Below are positions 45,927-53,062 of a stretch of 64,000 nt of DNA, in pieces. Where the stretch lies: contig CALCRU010000040.1 of NCBI GenBank assembly GCA_937894335.1, positions 5,912-69,911 on the forward strand. Reading direction: 5' to 3'. Source of the stretch: an uncultured Treponema sp. GTDB lineage: Bacteria; Spirochaetota; Spirochaetia; Treponematales; Treponemataceae. A model generated the notes under the pieces. The model was not told the DNA's origin. It ran no database searches and saw only the letters and a program-made list of their open reading frames with translations. Numbering within the stretch: position 1 is the stretch's first letter; every line of letters begins with the position of its first letter. Both the position numbers and the translations under genes were made by a program.

Positions 45927-47915
45927 TTACTGTTTTATGCCCAAAGCGTCCAGTATGGAATCACGGAACTCTGTCATTTCTTCTATCCTGTTTGCACCCT
46001 GAATCTCAAGTCCTAGAACATTAAGCGAAGAGTCTGTAATGTCGTACACAATGTCGCAGTTTGTAATCTGACCGTCTGTGTAGGGCTCTCCGTTAAAGGT
46101 CATGCTCCTGTTTTTGATTTTTTTGTAGTTGTCCTGAGTTGATTTTGACGCGCCTGCTGGAGGCTGGTTTACATGCAGAACCTGAATGTAGTGGTAGTCG
46201 TTTGTTCCTTCGTTTGTGGAAAGGGCTATTACCGAAACAGACTGCTTAAGTCCTGATTTTTTTTCGCGCTCGTAGGTGTAGGCCAGACAGAATTCGTCTT
46301 CGTCAGTGTCGTCAGCATAAACAAGATCCGGGTCTATGTCTATGTCGATTTCACCAAACTTCATTACAAGTTCATCAGGTGAGTAGGAGAATTTTGCATC
46401 GGCAAGAAACTTGTGCCTAGGGTAGACTGACTTTGGAAGGGAAAGATATTCGTTCCAGTCTCGTACTGTCCCGTAGTATGGAGGAATGCAGAAGTCCGTA
46501 AGGTAGGGAATATCTGTGTTCCATCCGTTTTCTATGTCGCATACATCGTCATATACTGACATGATAAAAATGCCCTGAGGAAGGGGAAGCTCATAGGCAA
46601 GTACGCTAACATCTGCCCAGGGAACATCCCACTGAGCCACAATCCACTGTCTTCCCAAACGGTCTGTGTGTGTAGATGTGGAAACTGGTTCACCGTAGGA
46701 AACAATGCGTACAGATTCCGTTCCTACAGCCCTCCACATTGGAGAGGCCTCAAGCATGTAGTCCATGCACAACTTGGGATTTTTGATAAGTTCTTCCTCG
46801 CTTACGCTGTCTGGCTTTTTTATGTAGGCCATCTGCATGCCAAGAAAGTCTGCATAGTCCACGCTACCGTTGTCTTCTAGATCAAAACTTTCTGTGTCGG
46901 TGTAGTAGGCCCCCCACTTGTTGTTGCTGGAAAGACACATGAACATGGGGAAGCTGGGCAGAAAGTTTGCCGTAAAGATGGAGTTGTTTTTGTCTGTCTG
47001 AACAAAAGAGCCTTCGCCAGTAAAGCAGTACTTTGCATAAAGAGCCGAGGCATGGTTCTTTGTAACGGACTGCATGTTCTTCCAACATTCCTGACGGACA
47101 GTGCCTATGGGAGAGGGAAGCTGGACTTCAAATTCGTACTTCTTGTAAAAGCGCTGGCTTTCTATGTTTGCAAGGCGGTAGTAAACCTCCATGTTTACAA
47201 TTCCCTTTCCATCGGGACTGTTTTCTATTTCTGCAATGGGAAGGGCATAGTTAAGGTTTTCTGTCTGATTTTTCATGGTTATTATGCCCACGACATTTCC
47301 GTCCCTGTCAACAAGGGGACCTCCTGAGTTTCCGGGACTTGCGGCTGCGGAAAACCTAAGCCACTTCCAGCGACCGTCCTGAGTTTCGGGGGTGCGGCTG
47401 GTAAACATTCCATCGCGGATTATTATGCCTTCGCCCTGAGCGTTTCCCACTGCAAACACTTGGGTGTTGATTGCAATGCTACGGTTAAAGTGGAGTCCAG
47501 AGCCTTTTTCTACGCTAAGATTCTTTGCCGTAAATATTACAAAATCCCTGTCTGTGGCAAATTTTACAATTGTATCTATGGGGTAAACCTCTCCCTCCAT
47601 ATCGCGGATAAAGAATTCATCCTGATGAAGCTTAAATTCCAACTGAAGAACATGGGAAGCGGTGTAGAGGTAGCCGTCATCCATAAGAAATGCTGTTCCT
47701 ATGGAATCATACTTGTCTGTGCGCTCTGCATAGGAAAGTCTTTCTACGGGAAGTTCCCTGTCATAAACAAGGGGGTCGCCTTCAGCTTTTTTTGTAACTA
47801 CTTCAAATACGCAGGAGGAAAGTTTTGCAATTACTTCTGGCGCAAGAACAGTCTGGGCTGCCGCAAAAACGGGGATAAGGGCCATTAAGGCTATGACCAA
47901 CAGATTTTTTTTCAT
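45927..47915 (-). CDS. Secreted trypsin-like serine protease with large C-terminal region
   Basis: A signal peptide (about residues 1-20) precedes an S1-type protease domain (about 50-230) with the catalytic triad His in LYTASHVLQ, Asp in ATDRDFVIF and Ser in SPGNSGGPL. The remaining about 430 residues contain no PDZ domain I can see, unlike HtrA/DegP; they are rich in Tyr, Trp and acidic residues, and may bind substrate or peptide. The protease likely works in the periplasm or outside. It is the first gene of the minus-strand run and has TTACAT, 17 bp, TATACT before an AAGGAG ribosome site. Confidence 0.85.
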   Translation of the reverse strand: MKKNLLVIALMALIPVFAAAQTVLAPEVIAKLSSCVFEVVTKKAEGDPLVYDRELPVERLSYAERTDKYDSIGTAFLMDDGYLYTASHVLQLEFKLHQDEFFIRDMEGEVYPIDTIVKFATDRDFVIFTAKNLSVEKGSGLHFNRSIAINTQVFAVGNAQGEGIIIRDGMFTSRTPETQDGRWKWLRFSAAASPGNSGGPLVDRDGNVVGIITMKNQTENLNYALPIAEIENSPDGKGIVNMEVYYRLANIESQRFYKKYEFEVQLPSPIGTVRQECWKNMQSVTKNHASALYAKYCFTGEGSFVQTDKNNSIFTANFLPSFPMFMCLSSNNKWGAYYTDTESFDLEDNGSVDYADFLGMQMAYIKKPDSVSEEELIKNPKLCMDYMLEASPMWRAVGTESVRIVSYGEPVSTSTHTDRLGRQWIVAQWDVPWADVSVLAYELPLPQGIFIMSVYDDVCDIENGWNTDIPYLTDFCIPPYYGTVRDWNEYLSLPKSVYPRHKFLADAKFSYSPDELVMKFGEIDIDIDPDLVYADDTDEDEFCLAYTYEREKKSGLKQSVSVIALSTNEGTNDYHYIQVLHVNQPPAGASKSTQDNYKKIKNRSMTFNGEPYTDGQITNCDIVYDITDSSLNVLGLEIQGANRIEEMTEFRDSILDALGIKQ

Positions 47916-47948
47916 TGTGAAAAACTCCTTTTTGTGGTGTCTCTAAAG

Positions 47949-47977
47949 AGTATAACACATTTGTCTGCAAAATGTAA
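47949..47977 (-). promoter_or_regulatory. Promoter of the serine protease gene
   Basis: Minus strand TTACAT (47977-47972), a 17 bp spacer and TATACT (47954-47949). The leader is about 27 nt long with AAGGAG. It contrasts with the leaderless bactofilin promoter on the other strand. Confidence 0.7.
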
Positions 47978-48012
47978 CTATATGTACAGAGGGTAGGAGG
48001 GGGCGCAACCAG

Positions 48013-48041
48013 TTGAAAAAGTCACGGAAAGGGGGTACAAT
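48013..48041 (+). promoter_or_regulatory. Promoter of the bactofilin gene, leaderless geometry
   Basis: TTGAAA (48013-48018), a 17 bp spacer and TACAAT (48036-48041) end 6 bp before the ATG at 48048. GGGGG within the spacer resembles a ribosome site, but it lies upstream of the expected start of transcription. Confidence 0.65.
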
Positions 48042-48047
48042 GGAAGC

Positions 48048-48425
48048 ATGTTTGAAGTAAAAGATATTGCCCATTTGGAAATGGAAGAGGAAGACTTTGA
48101 TACGGTAATGGCGGGTGACATTACTTTTTCGGGACACATCCGCTTTGTAAAGCCCCTTATGATAAAGGGAACCGTAACAGGCTCCATTGACGCCACTAGC
48201 GACCTTCTTATAGATAGCGATGCAAAAGTTACCGCAGATATAGTTGCCGACAGGGTTCTTGTAAAGGGGTCCGTTAAGGGTAACATAAAGTGCAGGCATC
48301 TAGTTTATGTAACAAGTACTGGTTCTGTAAACGGAGACATTACCTCTGCACAGGTTGTGCTTGAGCCGGGGTCAGTGTTTACGGGAAAATGCTCCATGGT
48401 TCGCGAAGAGGGGGCAGATAAATGA
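48048..48425 (+). CDS. Bactofilin (polymer-forming cytoskeletal protein)
   Basis: A 125-residue protein with the central bactofilin repeat pattern: GDITFSGHIRFVKPLMIKGT, SIDATSDLLIDSDAKVTADI and KGNIKCRH, a short beta-helix that self-assembles into filaments. Bactofilins position envelope and peptidoglycan enzymes. The N-terminal lead is acidic. It overlaps the TPR protein gene by 4 bp (ATGA). Confidence 0.9.
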   Translation: MFEVKDIAHLEMEEEDFDTVMAGDITFSGHIRFVKPLMIKGTVTGSIDATSDLLIDSDAKVTADIVADRVLVKGSVKGNIKCRHLVYVTSTGSVNGDITSAQVVLEPGSVFTGKCSMVREEGADK

Positions 48426-49051
48426 ATTTAAAACGAATTGCCCTTGTGAGCTTGTGTGCATTGGCACTTTCTTCTGCCTTTGCCCAAACCGAAAAGCCTG
48501 ACGCCCTTAAACTTTACAACTCTGGAAACTTTAGGGATGCAATTTCTGTATGCGAAGATGAACTTGCCTTAAATCCCAACAACATGGAATCCTACACCGT
48601 ACTGTGCTGGGCACTGGTTGCAAACGGACAGTATCTTGAAGCCGAAACTCGTGCTCAGGAAGCCAGACGCATAAACTCCTACGATGTAAGAATCATAGAA
48701 GTCCTTGGTGAGGCAAAGTACTATCTGGGAAAACTTGAAGAAGCTCTTTCCCTTTTCCAGCGTTATGTTTCTAGCGTACCTGAAAATGCTGGACGACTGG
48801 GAAAAGTCTATTACCTTATGGGTGAAATTTACATAAACCAGGCTCGTTACGAACATGCCGACATTTCTCTTACCATGGCAGTGCGCCTTGAGCAGAATAC
48901 GGCCCTTTGGTGGAGCCGACTGGGATATGCTAGGGAGATGACAAAGAGTTATTCTTCTGCCATTGCCGCATATGATCAGGCCTTGGTGCTTAATCCTCAG
49001 CTTAGGGATGCGTCAAACGGCAAACTGCGATGCCAGTCACATCTTCGCTAG
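48422..49051 (+). CDS. Secreted TPR protein
   Basis: A signal peptide (about residues 1-21) is followed by four or so tetratricopeptide repeats over 188 residues (AISVCEDELALNPNN, AETRAQEARRINSYD, ALSLFQRYVSSVPEN, AIAAYDQALVLNPQL). It is probably a periplasmic adaptor. Translation couples to the bactofilin gene, which suggests a joint envelope role. Confidence 0.82.
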   Translation: MNLKRIALVSLCALALSSAFAQTEKPDALKLYNSGNFRDAISVCEDELALNPNNMESYTVLCWALVANGQYLEAETRAQEARRINSYDVRIIEVLGEAKYYLGKLEEALSLFQRYVSSVPENAGRLGKVYYLMGEIYINQARYEHADISLTMAVRLEQNTALWWSRLGYAREMTKSYSSAIAAYDQALVLNPQLRDASNGKLRCQSHLR

Positions 49052-49063
49052 AGCCTTTGAATT

Positions 49064-50431
49064 ATGAAGTTCCGCGTTCACTTTGAGACTCTTGGCTGCA
49101 GGCTTAATCAGGACGAAACAGAGGGGGCTGCGGAAGCCTTCCGTTCAGAGGGATTTTTCTGCACTATGGGAGGTCTTTCTTCCTCTTCCCAGCCTGATGC
49201 TGAGACCCTTCTTGCTGTCCTTAATACATGCACTGTAACAGGCAAGGCAGAACAGAAGGCCCGTAGAATAATTCGCCTTATGCTTTCCTCCTTTCCCAAT
49301 GCGGTGGTAATTGTAACCGGATGCTATGCCAGTCTTGACGGAGAAATTATAAAGTCAATCTGTCCCGAAAGAATAGTTGTCCTTGGGGGAAACAAAAAGC
49401 AACTACTTTCAAAGATTCCCCCTGCTGTTAAAAAAGAGGGACTTACTCAAAAAGATGTTCTTGACGCCTTGAGGGGACTTTCAGAGCCTTCTCCATTTAC
49501 GCTTTACACTTCCACATTCCAAAAGCACAGTCGGTCATCCTTAAAAATTCAGGACGGATGCAACTGTTCATGCTCCTTCTGCAGAATATGCCTAGCCCGA
49601 GGTCGTTCAGTTTCTCTGCCTTGGAAAGAAGTTGTTCGCCGAGTTCAGGAACTGGAATCCCTTGGCATGGGCGAAGTTGTGCTTACGGGAGTAAACCTGT
49701 GCCAGTACGAAGACTTTCTGGAAGATGGAAAACGCATTCGCCTTACAGAACTTCTTTCTCTCATTCTTAAAAACACAAGTACAATCCGCATAAGGCTTTC
49801 GAGCCTTTACCCTCAGTCCCTAAATGCCGACATGTGTGCCGTTCTTTCCCACAGCCGAATTCAGCCCTTCTTTCACCTTAGTATACAGTCAGGAAGTCCA
49901 AGAATACTTTCCCTCATGAACAGGCCACATTCCCTTGAGCAGGTGGAAGAGGCTGTTAGACTGCTGAGGGTGGCAAAAGAAGACCCCTTCATTTCTTGCG
50001 ACATCATAGCTGGATTTCCTTCAGAAACCGAGGAAGACTTTGAACTTACCCAGAAACTTTGCAGAAAGAGTGACTTTGCATGGATTCACGCCTTTCCTTT
50101 TTCTCCCAGACCGGGAACAAGGGCTAAGGATATGGAAAATCAGGTTCCAGAGCGCATTAAGGACCAGCGTGTGGAATGGCTTACAAAAACAGCTGTAGAC
50201 GGAAAAATTGCCTACATAGAGCGCCACAAGGGAAAGGTTCTGTCTGCGGTTCTTGAAAACAGGGAGAAACTTTGCGCCGTAACGGAAAACTATCTGCATG
50301 TGTCCTGTTCCGTAGAAGAAGGCATTGAGGTAAAAAGAGGTTCTGTCTGCAGGGTAAGAATTGGAGACCCACTTAAAAAGTCCATAGAGGGTGGCAGGGA
50401 AGAAGACTGCACTGGAACGATAGTTGGCTAG
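49064..50431 (+). CDS. mtaB: tRNA (t6A37) methylthiotransferase, MtaB family
   Basis: A radical-SAM methylthiotransferase of 455 residues. The N-terminal UPF0004 domain has LETLGCRLNQDE, NTCTV and GCYAS, whose cysteines hold one iron-sulphur cluster. The radical-SAM site is DGCNCSCSFC, giving CxxxCxxC. A TRAM-like C-terminal domain follows. The LNQDE and TGKAEQKAR motifs fit MtaB better than MiaB. It thiomethylates t6A37 of tRNAs reading ANN codons. No clear Shine-Dalgarno precedes the ATG, 13 bp after the TPR gene. Confidence 0.9.
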   Translation: MKFRVHFETLGCRLNQDETEGAAEAFRSEGFFCTMGGLSSSSQPDAETLLAVLNTCTVTGKAEQKARRIIRLMLSSFPNAVVIVTGCYASLDGEIIKSICPERIVVLGGNKKQLLSKIPPAVKKEGLTQKDVLDALRGLSEPSPFTLYTSTFQKHSRSSLKIQDGCNCSCSFCRICLARGRSVSLPWKEVVRRVQELESLGMGEVVLTGVNLCQYEDFLEDGKRIRLTELLSLILKNTSTIRIRLSSLYPQSLNADMCAVLSHSRIQPFFHLSIQSGSPRILSLMNRPHSLEQVEEAVRLLRVAKEDPFISCDIIAGFPSETEEDFELTQKLCRKSDFAWIHAFPFSPRPGTRAKDMENQVPERIKDQRVEWLTKTAVDGKIAYIERHKGKVLSAVLENREKLCAVTENYLHVSCSVEEGIEVKRGSVCRVRIGDPLKKSIEGGREEDCTGTIVG

Positions 50432-50470
50432 GGCTAGAAGTTTAAATCCCTAACTATGAGCAAAAAAATA

Positions 50471-50499
50471 CCCCCTGGTTTTAGCAGGGGGATTTTTAC
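50471..50499. terminator. Bidirectional intrinsic terminator
   Basis: The stem CCCCCTG (50471-50477) / CAGGGGG (50485-50491) has T runs on both sides: ATTTTT on the plus strand and TATTTTTTT on the minus strand. It ends mtaB on the plus strand and tRNA-Lys on the minus strand. Confidence 0.8.
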
Positions 50500-50516
50500 A
50501 CAGAGGGAGTTGTTTA

Positions 50517-50589
50517 TGAGCTATTGCAGATTCGAACTGCAGACCCACGCCTTAAAAGGGCGTTGCTCTACCTACTGAGCTAATAGCCC
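50517..50589 (-). tRNA. tRNA-Lys (anticodon TTT)
   Basis: On the minus strand a full cloverleaf of 73 nt is visible. The acceptor stem is GGGCTAT / ATAGCTC with one G-U pair and discriminator A; the D arm is GCTCAGTAGGTAGAGC. The anticodon stem ACGCC / GGCGT has loop CTTTTAA, and the T arm carries GTTCGAATC. The CCA end is not encoded. The MnmA encoded in this window would be expected to thiolate its U34. Confidence 0.95.
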
Positions 50590-50613
50590 GTACATTTCCC
50601 AAAGTGTAAGACG

Positions 50614-50642
50614 AGTATAAAGACATTTTTTTATTTAGTCAA
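50614..50642 (-). promoter_or_regulatory. tRNA-Lys promoter
   Basis: Minus strand TTGACT (50642-50637), a 17 bp spacer and TATACT (50619-50614), giving a precursor with a leader of about 18 nt. It is divergent from the DUF4912 promoters. Confidence 0.75.
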
Positions 50643-50660
50643 GTGCAAATTCTGCTATAC

Positions 50661-50689
50661 TTGAAATAAAAGTACAAATTTATTATTAT
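50661..50689 (+). promoter_or_regulatory. Candidate DUF4912 gene promoter, leaderless geometry
   Basis: TTGAAA (50661-50666), a 17 bp spacer and TATTAT (50684-50689) end 9 bp before the ATG at 50699. A TATACT at 50656-50661 is an alternative with a poorer -35, giving a leader of about 30 nt that still lacks a ribosome site. Confidence 0.55.
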
Positions 50690-50698
50690 CATTTCATT

Positions 50699-51361
50699 AT
50701 GGAAAAGGTATTTCTGTCACGGCGTAATCTTGAAACCATGTCTACCGCAGACCTGATTTCCCTTGCTGATGACTACGGCATTGACATTCCCGGCAGTTTG
50801 AATAGAAGTTTCATCATAGGCGAACTCCTTGCATTCAGCGATGAACTTGAACGGGAGCAGGAGACCACTGTCCTTCTTTCTGACGGAGAGGAATCCTCTG
50901 TAGACACACTGCCATCTTCATACAACGAAACTGCAATACGGGTACTTGCTAGAAATCCTGCATGGGCTTTCGTCTACTGGGACTTTAAGGAAAGCGACAT
51001 TGAATCAATACAGGATGATTTTTTAGAGGATAGCATTTTCCTTAGGGTAAGGTATTTTTCCACTATGGACGGAGAAAAGCCTGCCGACAGTTTTGACATA
51101 CAGGTTCCCCTTTCCGACAGGGAGCGCTATGTGCTTATTTCTAGAAGAGAAAAGTTCTTTGATGTGGAACTTACGATACACACAGAAGAGGGCTGCGTAA
51201 AGAGCCTTGCGGTTTCCAACAGAGTGGAAGCATCGCCCGAATGTTCTGATGCGGTTCTTGCACAACCGGGAAGCGAAATTTCCATGTCTGAGCTTACAAG
51301 GCTTTCGGGAATGGAAAAGCTGCTGCATAATCATTATGTAAATCACCGTCAGGCGTTTTAG
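50699..51361 (+). CDS. DUF4912 domain protein with Rho-N-like start
   Basis: A 220-residue protein. Residues 8-45 resemble a Rho_N/SAP-like helical motif (TMSTADLISLADDYGIDI). The DUF4912 domain (about 75-185) starts with ETAIRVLARNPAWAFVYWDF and has a beta-sandwich pattern. The short tail ends with HNHYVNHRQAF. DUF4912 proteins have no established function and often sit next to glycogen or GH57 genes, as here. The next gene is 27 bp downstream. Confidence 0.88.
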   Translation: MEKVFLSRRNLETMSTADLISLADDYGIDIPGSLNRSFIIGELLAFSDELEREQETTVLLSDGEESSVDTLPSSYNETAIRVLARNPAWAFVYWDFKESDIESIQDDFLEDSIFLRVRYFSTMDGEKPADSFDIQVPLSDRERYVLISRREKFFDVELTIHTEEGCVKSLAVSNRVEASPECSDAVLAQPGSEISMSELTRLSGMEKLLHNHYVNHRQAF

Positions 51362-51388
51362 TGTAAAAAGAGGTTGAAAGGGGAACTG

Positions 51389-52981
51389 ATGAGTAAAAAC
51401 AGTCTTGCAATTATTTTGAATGCCAGTCAGGAATATGTAATGGAAATCTCCAGAGACAGCGGTGAGCAGAACACTATGCTTTTTTCCGCAATATCCCAGA
51501 CATATCTTCCCCTTCTTGACATGCTTTCTCGCCTTGAAGAAGACCAAGTACCCTGTAAAATAGGTCTTGTGCTTCCTTCTTCCCTTTGTACTCTCCTTGC
51601 CGACCCTAGATTGCAAAAACTTTACATAGACCATCTTGACCGCCGCATTGCCCTTGGTGAGTCGGAATGCAAAAGACTTTCTTCTGATGCTGTGCTTCTT
51701 GAGCAGGCAATGCGCTGTCTTAACCGTGCAAAAAAAGATAGATCAGACTTTACCGAAACATACAATCAGGACATTTTGGGAGCCTTAAAAACATGGGCAA
51801 AAAAGGGGTTCCTTGAGCTTATTCCCACTGCGGCAACAGGAGCCTTTCTTTCCCACTATGCCGACATGACGGAAGTTCTTAATGCTCAGATTGAAACTGG
51901 ACTTTATGCCCAGCGACAGTTCTTTGGCGATACAGGTGAGGGATTTTTCCTTCCCTATCAGGCTTATTCAACTGGCATAGAAAAAGTTCTCCGCGCCTAC
52001 GGGGTAACATACACGGTCCTTGACGCTAGGGCACTTCTCTTTTCAAAGGACGGCGCTCAGTGCGGAATTTTTTCTCCAGTGCGTACAGGAAACTCCCTTG
52101 TAATTTTTGGGAGCGACCCCTTCTGCGAGGAAGAAATTTCTGGTGAGGAAGGATATTCAAAAAATGCTGTCTATCTTTCCGAACACTTTGACATAGGATT
52201 TGATCTTGATTCTTCCGACTTAAAGAGTTTTTCTATGCCTGACGAAAAACGGCTTCCTACCCTCTACCGCTACTGGGCCAATGCTGAGGGGCAGGAAAGG
52301 GTAGTCTACGATGAGGAAAAGGCCAAGGCTCAGGCAGAGCGCGATGCAGAAACTTTTGTGCAAAAACGGATGGAACTTCTTCTGAATGCAGAAAAGTCCA
52401 TGTCTTCTTCTGGTGAACAGTCTCCACTTCTTGTATGTACCATCCCTGCGGAACTTATTGGGCAGCGCTGGAATGAGGGAATCTTCTGGCTGGAAAGCCT
52501 TATCCGTAAGGTTGAAGCCTCCCAGTCAGTGGAACTTTCATTCTGCAAAAATCATGTTCAGAATCAGTTTGAACTTCCCAAAATAAGACCCTATCCCTGT
52601 GCCTCAAGCGGTTCTGGTTACGGTGAGAATTTTCTGGACAGTTCCAACAGCTGGATGACCCGCTATGTGCGCAAGGCTAGCGAACGCATGGTTGATCTAG
52701 CAGAAAGGTTCCCCTCCGAAACAGGACTTAAGGCTCGACTTTTGAACATTGCCGCCAGAGAAGTACTTCTTGCCCAGTCCTGCGAGTGGCAGCGCATGGT
52801 AAGCGAAGGAATTCTTCCAGACGAGGCGGCTTCCCAGTTTAAGGAGCATATTCTTGCCTTTACAGTTGTCTTTGATTCCCTTGCAAGCAACACTGTTAGC
52901 ACGGAATGGCTTACCCGTATAGAAAAAGAACATGCCATTTTTCCGTGGATAAACTATCGCATTTTTAGCAGGAAAAAATAG
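51389..52981 (+). CDS. GH57-like protein with lost catalytic residues (pseudoenzyme)
   Basis: A 530-residue homologue of GH57 1,4-alpha-glucan branching enzymes by overall pattern: TAATGAFL (about 147), GEGFFLPYQAY (about 183-193) and TIPAELIGQRWNEG (351-364) align to the GH57 motifs THGF, WLPECxY and DxELFGHWW. In active enzymes the second has the nucleophile Glu, here PYQ instead of PEC; the third has the acid Asp, here Pro-Ala; and the first His is missing. The N-terminal HxP motif is also replaced (LNASQEYV). So it should be inactive. GAAAGGGG sits just before the ATG at 51389. It may bind glucan or act as a scaffold with DUF4912. Confidence 0.78.
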   Translation: MSKNSLAIILNASQEYVMEISRDSGEQNTMLFSAISQTYLPLLDMLSRLEEDQVPCKIGLVLPSSLCTLLADPRLQKLYIDHLDRRIALGESECKRLSSDAVLLEQAMRCLNRAKKDRSDFTETYNQDILGALKTWAKKGFLELIPTAATGAFLSHYADMTEVLNAQIETGLYAQRQFFGDTGEGFFLPYQAYSTGIEKVLRAYGVTYTVLDARALLFSKDGAQCGIFSPVRTGNSLVIFGSDPFCEEEISGEEGYSKNAVYLSEHFDIGFDLDSSDLKSFSMPDEKRLPTLYRYWANAEGQERVVYDEEKAKAQAERDAETFVQKRMELLLNAEKSMSSSGEQSPLLVCTIPAELIGQRWNEGIFWLESLIRKVEASQSVELSFCKNHVQNQFELPKIRPYPCASSGSGYGENFLDSSNSWMTRYVRKASERMVDLAERFPSETGLKARLLNIAAREVLLAQSCEWQRMVSEGILPDEAASQFKEHILAFTVVFDSLASNTVSTEWLTRIEKEHAIFPWINYRIFSRKK

Positions 52982-53062
52982 GGCTTTTTAAACTTGTGCA
53001 AAAGTTCTCTCCTTTTTATGCCGATATTGAACTGGAGTGATTTTTTTTACGGGAGGAAGGCC

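Noticed and set aside
52994..53062. TTG start of the TPR protein at 52994
   Set aside because: No ribosome site there; the TTG at 53063 follows GGGAGGAAGG and gives a normal signal peptide.
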